Below are positions 24,001 to 36,000 of a stretch of DNA of 64,000 bases, in pieces. The position numbers and the translations under genes were made by a program. Each line of letters starts with the position of its first letter. Position 1 is the stretch's first letter. Below the pieces are notes generated by a model. It made no database searches, was not told where the DNA came from, and saw nothing but the letters and a program-made list of their open reading frames with translations. This stretch comes from Mytilisepta virgata (lineage: Eukaryota; Mollusca; Bivalvia; Mytilida; Mytilidae), in the NCBI GenBank assembly GCA_028015205.1, contig CM051511.1, forward strand, positions 3,286,001 to 3,350,000. The letters are read 5' to 3'.

Positions 24001-27000
24001 CTGATCTGCAAGTTTAACTTTCGTGTCCATATATATACTGTAGAACGGAAACTTCTGGAATACGGTAGAAGTTCGAATCACACCATAATTATTACGTAAG
24101 TCAAATAGAAAGTTCTAGTCATTCCATCAGTATCCATTATTGTTCCAGTGATTTCTAAACTGCGCAGTTATAACATTATTTGGTAAACAACTATAAGTAT
24201 TATGTAAACATAGTATACATGTTATAAGGCTACGCAAAACAAATTAGGCCAAGATAAATAAATATAATAATTACAATATCATAACACCTCCCCCCTTAAA
24301 AGAAGTTTGAGTGTAACGAGAACTTCATGAACAATATATACAAAAATATATAGTATGTATACAGTGTTTTAATAAGATCTAGATAAAGCATCTGCTATTA
24401 CGTTATCTTTACCTTTAATATGTTTTACAATAATATCATATTCCTGTAACAATAAACTCCACCTAGTCAACCTCTGGTTCTTGTTTCTCATTTTATGTAT
24501 GAAGGTGAGAGGATTATGATCAGTATAAACCAGAATAGGATGCATTGTGGGATTTAAATATACATCAAAATGTTGAAGTGCAGACAACAGTGCAAAACAT
24601 TCTTTTTCAATAGTGGAATAATTTTTCTGATGTTTATCTAATTTCTTGGAGAAATATGATATAGGCTTCTCAACATTATCATCTGTTTCTTGATATAAAA
24701 CAGCTCCAACTCCTACATCACTTGCATCAACGGCAAGTTTGAATTGTTTTTTTAAAGTCTGGAGTTATAAGAACGGGACTGTTAATTAAAAGTGATTTGC
24801 TTTTTTCAAAGGCGTTTTGACAATTATCACTCCAGATGAATTTAGAATCTTTCCGTAAAAGATGAGTCAATGGTTGAACAACAGTAGCAAAATTTGAACA
24901 AAATTTTCTGTAAAATCCAATCATGCCTAAATATCTCATAAGTTGTTTTTTATTTGTAGGAGGAGGAAAATTGGTAATTGCATCCACTTTAGCCATAATA
25001 GGTTTCACTTGACCTTGGCCAACTGTGTGCCCTAAATAATCAACAGTGGCCTTACAAAATTCACTTTTAGCAAGATTAACAGTCAAATTTGATTGTGACA
25101 ATCTATCAAAAGTATCATATAAATGTGTTAAATGCTCTTCCCAGCTATCACTACATACAATAAGATCATCAATATAAGCATAACAACAGTCTAAATCTTT
25201 TATAACATTATTGATCATTCTTTGAAATGTAGCTGGAGCATTTTTCATACCAAACGGCATGACAGTATATTGAAATAAGCCGTCTGGTGTAACAAAAGCT
25301 GATATTTCTCGAGCTCTCGGTGTCAGGGGGACCTGCCAGTAACCTTTTAATAAATCAAATTTGCTTACGAATTTTGATTGTCCAATGTTATCAATGCAAT
25401 CGTCTATCCTTGGAATCGGATAGGAGTCAGATTTTGAGACTGAGTTTACTTTTCTGAAATCAGTAACGAAACGAAAGGTTTTATCTGGTTTGGGTACAAG
25501 AAGACAAGGAGAGCTCCATTCACTGTTACTCGGCTCAATAATATCATTGTCAAGCATATATCTAATTTCTTGTCTCATAACATCAAGTTTAAGTGGATTG
25601 AGCCGGTAAGGATATTGCTTAATTGGAGAAGCATCGCCTACATCAACATCATGACAAACAGCAGTGGTTTTGTTTGGCACATCTGGAAAAAGATTTTTAA
25701 AAGAAAATACCAAAGTTTTCAATTTTTCTCTGCGATCGAAAGTCAGATGTGCAAGTTTTGAGTCTAAATCTGATAAAATTTCAGAATTTTTCAATCTAAC
25801 AGTTTGTTCTATAGTCTTGGAATCAAAAGATGGTTCAGTTATGTCTGGTTTGTCATGATCGTTCTCCAATTTAACCATGGCTAAAGTGGCAACTGGTTTA
25901 CTCTCACCTTCATTAGTACGCTCAAAATATGGTTTTAACATATTAATGTGACACACTCTATTTTGTTTACGCCGACCTGGAGTTTTTACAATATAATTCA
26001 AATCATTGATTTTACTCTCGATTGTATAAGGACCACAGTATTTAGCCTGTAAAGGATGCCCAGGCACTGGCAAAAATACAAGTACCTTATCACCAGGCTC
26101 AAAAACTCTGTCCCTGGCACCTTTATCATACCATATTTTCATCTTATTTTGTACAGTTTTTAAGTTTTTCTGAGCAATTTGACAAGCAGTATACAATTTT
26201 TCTTTAAATCTAGATACATAGTCTAGAAGATTCAAGTCAGTGTGTTCAGTAAGCCATTTTTCCTTAATCAATTTCAAAGGTCCCCTTACAGTATGACCAA
26301 ACACTAACTCAAAGGGGCTAAAACCAAGGGATTCCTGAACAGCCTCTCGGACCGCAAAAAGTAGAAAGTGAACACCATCATCCCAGTCCCTGTCAAATTG
26401 AAGACAAAAAGTCCTAATCATGTTCTTCAATGTTTGATGAAAACGTTCTAAGGCACCTTGAGATTCTGGATGATAAGCACTTGATCTATACTGAGCAATC
26501 CCTAACTGGTAAACGACCTGCTGAAATAAAACTGACATAAAATTTGAACCCTGGTCGGACTGTATAGACTTAGGAAGTCCTACTAATGTGAAAAATTTGA
26601 TAAGAGCTTTGACAATAGTTGGTGTCTTGATATTCCTTAAGGGAATAGCCTCAGGAAAGCGAGTGGATGTACACATGATCGTCAGTAAATAAGCATTTCC
26701 AGTCTTGGTCTTTGGTAAAGGTCCAACGCAATCAATAAGTACTCGGCTGAAAGGTTCTTCAAAGGCTGGAATTGGCAGAAGTGGTGCTGGTGGTATTTTC
26801 TGGTTAGGCTTGCCAACAACCTGGCATATATGGCATGATTTGCAGTATTCTGTGACATCATTTCTAAGTCTGGGCCAGTAGAAATGTTGTAATATCTTAA
26901 GGCAAGTCTTCCTTATACCTAAATGTCCAGCCAAGGGGGTGTCATGGGCAAGACCAATAATTTCTTGCCTATAGACTTTAGGCACCACCACTTGGTATAC

Positions 27001-30000
27001 CACTCTCCATTCCTCCTCTGGGATAGCATCAGGGGGCCTCCACTTCCTCATCAAAATGCCGTCTTGATGGTAGTAACATTCGGCCACTTTGTCTGCTTCT
27101 TCTTGGGGTAGAGCCCTCTTGCAGAGCTGAAGAACCTCAGGGTCTTTATTCTGTTCTTCCCTAAATGTCCTTTTGTCTAATGAATGGCTATTCACGTCTG
27201 GCCATGGCATAATTACACGTTTGTTAGTACCAGGTGGTCTGATTATGGCCTTTTCTGAGCTACCGGGACCTTCAATGTCGGCAAAGAAAGTGTCAGAAAG
27301 GTCCATATAATCATACTGGCCTTCTTGTAAATCCTCATCTTGTTGTTTTCTTGCCATTGCCCTAGTAACAACACAAGCTGGATACAGTTCAGCATCTTCT
27401 TCAGGTGATTTAACATCCACCACCGGTTCACTTGTAACAATTGGTTCAGCGACCACTTTGTTCCTAGCTAGATCATTTCCTAGCAATAATGAAACACCCT
27501 CAACAGGGAGTGTAGGACGAACACCCACAACAACTGGTCCAGTAATTAAATCTGACTTCAAATAAATACGATGGAGGGGAACATCTATACAACCTAACTC
27601 CACACCTCGTAACAAAACGGAGGCACCAACGGACGTCTCCTCGGACAAAGGCAACACACCTTCTAACAACAAAGACTGAGAAGCTCCAGTGTCCCGTAAA
27701 ATCTTAATAGGCTGAGGAGTAGTATTATTAACAACAGAAACAAACCCATCAGACATAAAGGGCTTATAATCCTCCATGTAATCACAAAAACTGGACTTAA
27801 AAGCCTGACTCGCAGGACATTCCAACTTATTGGTAACAACGGGTGTCGTACAAGCACTGGACTTGGGCTTATGATCTCTTTCATTCTTCTTCTGGAGTCT
27901 AAAACAATCAGCCATCAGGTGACCATTTTTCTTACAATAAGCACAAGTTAGTGACTTCTTCTCAAAAGTATCAAATTTTGGACCAGACATATTATAACTA
28001 GACGGACTCTTATTCTGTGCAACAGGCTTAATATCAGTACGCTCAGTGCTTTGATTTTTGTAATTTCCGCTTGAAGTATTAAAATTTTGACCTTTGAAAC
28101 TTCTTTTATGTGAAATGGTATAATTATCGGAAACAACAGCTGCATCTTGCAATGTCTCAACAGTTTTGTCATCTAAATGTGTTTTTAAGTCTAAATTAAC
28201 ACACTGCTTGAACTCTTCTAATAACATTAATTGTCTTAATTTATCAAAATTTTTATCTATTTTCTTTGACGTAAGCCATTTATCAAATAAATCCTCTTTT
28301 TCCCTAGCAAATTCAACATAGGTTTGTGTTTCAAACTTTTTATAAGACCTAAATTTCTGCCTATATGCTTCTGGCACTAACTCATAAGCTTTCAAAACTT
28401 CCTGTTTAACAGTGTCATAATCAGAACTTTTTTCTGAAGAAAGAGCTGAGTAAATTTCAGCGGCCTTGCCCACAAAAACACTTTGCAACATAGTAGTCCA
28501 ATAAGGCTTTGGCCATTTCAGATTTTGAGCAATTTTCTCAAATTGTGGAAAAAATTTATCCACCGTTTTTTCACAAAATTTAGGAACCAAACGTATATTT
28601 TTTGCTGCCTCAAATTGTTCTGATTTTGACTTAGTGTTGCTTTCTGCTTTGACCATTTCCATTTTTATTTTCTCCATCTCTATCCTTTCCCTCATTTCAA
28701 GTTCTGCCTGTTTTTCTTCTTTTTCTAATTGTTTTAATTTAACTTCGTTTTCAAATTGTTTTTCCAATTGTTTTAATTTAAGTTCGTGTTCTAATTCAAG
28801 CTGTTTTAATTTTAAAGCATCAACATTTTCGACCTTGAGGTCAAGAGCCTCTTCACCAAAAATTTCTAAATCAACTAAATTGTCTATTACCAAATTTTTT
28901 ATAATTTGTTTTCTCATAGATGTTCTAAAATCTATTTTTAGATGTTTAGCAAGCAACACTAATTCTTCTTTCTTTAATTTATCAAACCCTTCCAGGTCTG
29001 GCGTTTTCAAAAATTTACCAGCATCAAATGCCATTTTGTAGAATTTTGTTGGCTAATTCTAATAAAAATACTGAAAAAATTTAATAAGATATTAACGTTA
29101 TCCCGAGACGAGCCCCCAATTTCTGTTACGGCCGAAATCACCTTTTAAATTGTAGCCAACAAAAGACACAAATCAATAATAAAATTTAACAAGATTTATT
29201 ATATACAAAGTTTACAAAAAATATTACAAAAAGAAACTAAAATGTCAACTTAACTGTCATGACTGTTCAAAATCCTGTTTTTTCTTGATCCGGAATTCTG
29301 GTCACTGTTGCCTGAATCCAAACGGAATATTATATCCAATCAGTCACAATCTAGTATGATGTAATGTAAATAAATGTGTGTGTCAAGGATGATGTGTGAG
29401 ACGTAAATAAATCCAACAGCTGAGAACACAAGAATGTCAGGTCCAATAAGTTCTGATCTGCAAGTTTAACTTTCGTGTCCATATATATACTGTAGAACGG
29501 AAACTTCTGGAATACGGTAGAAGTTCGAATCACACCATAATTATTACGTAAGTCAAATAGAAAGTTCTAGTCATTCCATCAGTATCCATTATTGTTCCAG
29601 TGATTTCTAAACTGCGCAGTTATAACATTATTTGGTAAACAACTATAAGTATTATGTAAACATAGTATACATGTTATAAGGCTACGCAAAACAAATTAGG
29701 CCAAGATAAATAAATATAATAATTACAATATCATAACAATTTCAAACCAACAAATTCTTTCTTATACCTTCACCGTGATAGTTGTCACAGCAAACATGTG
29801 TTTCGTGGATTCATTAAAGGTGAAACAATACGTTATAAGAGAAATACAAACAACAGTGCCGACCTTAACAACACACTTACAAATTTTAGGGAGAAATTAC
29901 TCGACCGCGGGTATTGTCAGGCAGAAATTGAAAACAACATGCATTCAGTTCTGTGCAATAACAGATGGGACTTATTGAAACGAAATGATAAACATAACAA

Positions 30001-33000
30001 CAAGAACATTCCTTTAATTATGGGAACACGGTACAATCCACGATTGAGGAGAATTAAAAAAAACTTATTAAAATATTGGAATCTCTTAAATTTCAACGAT
30101 ACGTGTAGACAAATCTTCAATAAAAAACCGATAATAGCCTACAAAAAACCTAAAAATATCGGCGAAATGTTAACAAGTGCAAGAATAAAATAATAAAGAT
30201 ATCTAGGAGGACCCCTGACGAGAGCAGACCTAGAATATCTTTAATATAAATTAAAGCTTATGTCAAAAACCATCCCTTCAAATTGTTCTTAAACTGCCGA
30301 AACACTAAATTAGTGTCGGGTCCAACAAACAATAGGGATGCGTGGATGTTAAGTGTCATTAATGCACATAAAAGTTCGGAAATAGATTATAATTTATTGT
30401 AAAAAGATATTTTGCAAAACGTTTTCAGAACATTTCTGAAAAATATTCTCTGGATATCAGATAAAAATAGTTTATCATAACGTTAAGATAATGTTTTTAA
30501 AGCATTGTTTATGTCTGTCTGCAAAATTATATCCATTGCCACGTTAAATCGATTTGGTGTACAATAACCGATAAACAACTTTTTTTTAAATATCTGACCT
30601 TGGCGTGTCGGTGTAAATGTTTGGATTTTCGGTTTTCGGTTTTAAAATGTAACTGGTTCCAGATTGTTATACCAGCTTCCAAACAATCGACAATATTCAT
30701 TGGAAACCAGTGACCGGAAGTGTATTTGAGCGGTTTGAAACAAAGAAATTTGAAGTTAAAGACGACGCCTAATTTCTACAAGTATTAGTAAATCAGTCGT
30801 GTATATTATCTTCTGGTGATAACAATAGGTAAGAAAATAAGCTTAGATAATGAACTCTTTCTGTACACATCGCTTTCTGTGTGTTATTTATTTACTCGAC
30901 GGTCATGACCAATGACAAAGTCGATGAAATTATATCAACAACTTGATCAGTGACAGAGGGGACATCTTAAAACAGGAAACAAAACTACCAGTACAGTAAA
31001 TGTAGAGATGTATCCGTTGAACCCTTGATTGGGCTCTGTTTAAACTTAATTTTATTTTGTCAAGGTGTGAGAAGAATGGGGGGGGGGGGTGTTATTATTG
31101 AACTCTTATCTTATTCTAAGTCAGTTAGAGTATTCCAATGTCTATTCATTGAGTTTTCTTACACACCAATAGTATCCTCATTTTCTGTTTTTTTTCTCTT
31201 TTCATTTAAAAACATATAGGCCTATAAAATAAATCTATATGACTAAATTGTATGAAGGTCATCCGCTGTGTGACCCACACACTTCGGCACGTGTTTTTTT
31301 GATGACAGTCTCTGGAGATTATTACAATTATTTACATTTCAAATAACATTTTGGTATATGTTGAAAATCAACATTGTTCAAAGTCTTTGAAACAAAACTT
31401 GGGGATATCATACTTTTTTCCAGATTTGAGGTACATGTAGATATTACATGTGTATGTACATTGTATTTTTGGGGAAGATTTGAATACTTATATTTTCTTT
31501 TTCAGACAAACCATGAACAAGTAGAAGAGTAAGAAATAAATCCATCATTTAGAACAATAGAAAGGAGGTTGATAGCTGTTAGAATAGTACTTGGTAATTT
31601 GATATTTATTAAATATTTGTAAAATAAAAGGCAATCTTACATGTTATGTTAGAAAAATTTGTTTTATTTTTTTAAATTATTTTACACGGAAGAAATTTTA
31701 GACATAAAGTGCTTACTGCAAGTAGGGGAAAAACATTATTGTTGGTGTCTAAATGATAAAATATTAGAATAAAGACAGGAATTATTTGCCAGCTGATTGT
31801 TGTGCTTAAGTTTAAGTTTTAAAACTTCAAAGTATTTACAGTGAAACCTGACTGTTTAAGTGTCAGAGAACTGTAACTTATCCTGTGCTTCAGCTCATTT
31901 ATATTCAGTCGTACATGTACATACATAATTGAATGCATTTTGATCGTTAACATAAATCATTTAATCATTTTCAGTAATAAAAAGTGTGACAATAATTTAT
32001 ATTTGACTGTTATATGAATACTGGTACCTTTGTACTTTGTAATGTTGGAAAAAAAATCACCTGATTTTTTAATAATGAAAATTGCTTTTATCCTATTTTC
32101 AGATAATGCTTTATAATACAAGTTAATCTGAAGAAGACCGAGTGTCTATTGCAAGATCAACCAGATGAACAGAAAGAAAATGAATAAGTTGTGCATAATA
32201 CTGGAAAGTGTTTTTATGTAAGTTGATTTTAACGAAATTTTTATTTCAACTGAACAAATCAGTTAGCATCTGTGTGAGAATTATAGTTTTGCCTCCTCCT
32301 ATCTGAAGTCTTGAGCAGTTATGGTGTATATGGAGGCCTGTTTCATATTTAAAATCAGGCCATCAACCAAGTTGTCTTTCTTGAAGCTTCATAAAGTTAA
32401 TCCTTAAGTAGTCATCATTCAGAATGAAATTTATTTGATATAACCCTACCTATTTGAAGAGTACAGGCTTTGAAATCCTAATTTCTGTCAAAGTCTGATA
32501 TCTTTGGAGTTGTTTGAACTGTCTTATAGATTGTTTTCAGTTTGATAATTAATTTTAATTTTGTATTAATAGCCAGCTTATCAATGTAGACATGGACATG
32601 TAATAATCTCACATTTTTGTGATCATAGGTCATAACAATTTCTAAGCATGTAATGCATTTGTAATTTTATTTTTAAATGTTTTCAATTCAATTTTTGCAG
32701 ATGCAGACAGGAAGTAAAAGAAATGAACAAGACCTCAGTTGAAGGAGGATGTATAAAATTATGAACTTTTTCTGAAATATTGATGAGACTAAATTGTAAA
32801 TACAGATTTGTAAAATTTGTTTGAATTTCAATATGAACAGAAAAAAATAAATGTTAAATCAAAATATCTTTTCATTTCATTTATATCCCAGAGTAAAATG
32901 TAGCTGTTTGAATTTGTTTACATTACATTACAATACATCAATGTGTGAGAGAAAATCATTTGCAGAAAGTTGGGAAATGAAACAGATTCTTTCCGAATAT

Positions 33001-36000
33001 AAATATAAACGTTACAGTCTGACAGGAACATTGTAGAACATTTTATTTGAAATGTCCAAATGGTCAGCTGCACACTCAAAGGGTATCTTAAAATGTAAGG
33101 AGGATATTTTTCAAACTTTAATGTTATAATGTTTATGATATTAAAAAAACATTGGACTGATATTTTGAAGTATGAAAATTTCAGAATGTTATGGGAACAT
33201 TTTTACAACATTTTAAAAATATTTTGTTGTGCTGAAGGGAGAAATGTTTTCAGGATATTTATTAAATGTTTTGGATTTTTTTTATGACAAATATTTAAAT
33301 GATATCAAAATAACATTGACATATAAATATTCTAAGAACATTTTACTGATGTTTTAAAGTACAGAAAATGTTTTTAAAATGTCATTAAAATGTTACCAAA
33401 TGTTTTAACAATATTTTTAGAACATTTTTCATAAAATGTCATTCAAAAGTTTCTAGAAAATGTTTTTCAGATGTTTATTGAAAAATTAAGACAAATATTG
33501 ACATGATATAATAAAAATATTCACATTTTGATATCCTGAAAACATTTAACTGATGTTTTGAAATACAAAAATGTTATTAAAATGTTGTATGAATGTTATC
33601 AAAATGTTTTTCAAATATTTTTAAAACATTTTTCATTAAATGATATTTCAGAAAATGTTTTTATGATATTTAATACACATTTTCAGATCATTATAAAAAA
33701 TATTGGGACGATGTTTCAAAAATATTTTGGAAAAATGTTTAAAAAACGTTAAACCGCTGTTTACTGCGCCATACATTTTAACATTTTTTTCATATTTTTC
33801 TGCGATATTTTTACAACATTATTGACAACGTTTTAAAAACATTCTAAAAACATCATTGTGTTACCTGGGCAGGTGCTCCGGAAGAGTAAGCAGTCTCTGC
33901 TTCCTGCAGGACACCCGCCGTGTTGTCCATGTAGATGTATTTTTAAATAGGACGAGGGAATTCCTGTTGAAGTTTTGATTGGGTACAGTTTTATGGTTCG
34001 AGATGTAAGCTGATGTTTAGTACGGGTTGCATGTTTGAATTAATAGTATATAATTGGGAATTATTTTTGGCTGGGTGACTTGCATTGATAAAATCGGGAG
34101 TGAAGGTTGTGTTTGGGGAGAACTCTGTCTTGGGGTAAGTACTTTTACACAATGTCTGTTTGTTGGTTCTCAGGGCTGCTATATTTTTTCGTAAGATGTA
34201 TTTAATGTTCAGAGTTTTTATATAACTTTTCTATGTATCGACAATTTTATCCAATGTTAAATTTAAGTTTAGGAACACTTTATTTTATGCAAAAGAACGG
34301 ACATTTAAAAACAATTGAAATGGACATGGAACTTTACGTTTATATTCCAATAGAAAGTTTATACAGAACTAGTAGAAAATATTTGTAAGATTTTTACGGA
34401 AAGCAGTTCGGTGCATATATTCCGTGGTTGTACGTTATGTATATCTTGAATTGAAAGTTTGCAATATGTTTGCAGATACACATTACACATGTTACACAAA
34501 TATACGTTTTCGACATGCGATGAATGAACATTATAGTAAAGTTGAAATCTTTAGGTTGTAAATATGTGGACTTAGATTGGAAATAGACGACGTATTGAAA
34601 TAAGACGGAGAAGTCTTTGTGAGATGGAAGCAGGAGGAATTTTATGTTTTCGAGCCGGAAATAGAATATTGCGAGTCGCCCGGTGGGGAGAACTTTATAC
34701 GGTGAACCGTGTACAACTAGGACGATTTGAAAAAGGACAGTATCGTTTTGACAAGTGACTTTTCTTTTTGTTTTGTAATTGTCAATTTTTGTTTTATTTT
34801 TTTTTGTATAATTTTGAGAATTAAATATATATTTTTCAAATAGACTTTTGTAAGCCAAACTAAATATACTGATCTAGAATTACCAGCACTTGGTCGTCCG
34901 TCGTAACACATTCCCATAAAGGGTTTAGTGATATCTCATAGAGTTGAATAGAAATCATTCGTGAGAGGGCAGTATGGATTTAAAATCTTAAAGTCATTAG
35001 GAGAAAGAGCAATGTTTGCAGATTTGCACATAATTTCATATTTGTAGCCTAACAGTGAAAATCTTAAGTAAGTACCAAGTTTCTTTGGATTACTAGCGAG
35101 AGTTTTGCATTTATTCATGATACTACAGTAGAAACCAGCACGGAAAAACCCGCCCACAAATGCCCCTCCGGAAGCCGGGCACCCAGACAAAAGATGTCAT
35201 ATCTACAATAAAACCCTGTTAAACCATCAAGTAACATGTAAAACACACAACCCTGCAGTTTAGTTAAGGTCTGGGGCAGTAACTGCTAGTAGTCCGTTGT
35301 TAATATATATTGATCACTGTCATTTTGCTTAGTTTCTTCTGTTACCTTTTTAACATCAGAAATCTTTTGGGCTGGTTTTTACTGCGCGCGTCGCTGTGTT
35401 TGTTCCAAATCGGATAGAGGTATAGGGGAGGGTTGGTGTCTCGCGTGTTTACCCCGCCCCGTGTTTGCGCTTGTCCCGGTCGGGAACTTTGGTTCATTTG
35501 TGTCTTTCGGGGTTTGGTGTGCCGTCCATTTTGCTGAACTAGTATGCATTATTGTTTAGGGACCAGTTGAAGTCGCGGGATTGTCTCGATGCGTTGAAGA
35601 CCCATTGGTAGCCTCCAGCTGTTTTCTGCTCTTTGTTCGGGTTGTTTCTTTGACAAATTTTCCGTTACATTCTCTATCCAATAGACGTCCTTTAGTAATC
35701 GTATGATTTCGCTCGCAAAATGCACAGTCACGTGACCTGTATACTACATACGATGGGTCAATAGGCACGTCTCCGTCAAAAAAGTGGAAGTAAGTAATTG
35801 GAAAATTAAATCGTCCCTGTTATCATAAAAGGTAGTACGCATCTCGCTATTTTCGATATATATATATTAACTTTATTAGTCTGTTTTAACTATAAGTACA
35901 TGGAAAACAGTAATCTACCTGTGCAGCATTAAGGAAAAAGAGCTGGTTGGCAGTAAAGTTTAGATCTGGAAGTGTCAATTCCTCCTTTCCATTTTGTCTT

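Larger units (their letters stand above)
23672..29738 (-). mobile_element. Gypsy/Ty3 LTR retrotransposon, Gmr1-like, copy 2
   Basis: Opposite orientation to copy 1. Two 615-bp LTRs (29124-29738 is 5', 23672-24286 is 3') look identical by eye. Flanked by a perfect 5-bp duplication, ATTTC (23667-23671 and 29739-29743), inside the Penelope-like ORF, so it arrived by normal integration. Its LTR differs from copy 1 at many positions and is 8 bp longer. The pol frame is broken once. Confidence 0.93.
14454..33868 (+). mobile_element. Composite 19.4-kb insertion with inverted ends, holding a Penelope-like ORF and two Gypsy elements
   Basis: The left end reads CCCAAGTAGCACAA and the right end, in reverse complement, CCCAGGTAACACAA: inverted ends of about 14 bp with three differences. 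Inside each end is a 0.7-0.8-kb AT-rich array. The flanks are two halves of one family A-type repeat, so the unit entered as one insertion, perhaps with a 2-bp CA duplication. Without the Gypsy elements it would be about 6.9 kb, containing the RT ORF and a ~2.8-kb region with splice-like signals (30700-32850). I cannot assign it to a known class. It may be a DNA transposon that acquired a Penelope-like element, or a Penelope-like element with unusual inverted ends. Confidence 0.55.

Noticed and set aside
34394..34858. 154-codon - strand ORF
   Set aside because: No recognisable motif, no splice or promoter support, unusual Lys/Asn/Tyr-rich composition expected from AT-rich DNA.
33921..34908. 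Possible solo LTR (TGTTG...TAACA)
   Set aside because: No target-site duplication and no second copy in the window; ends could be chance.
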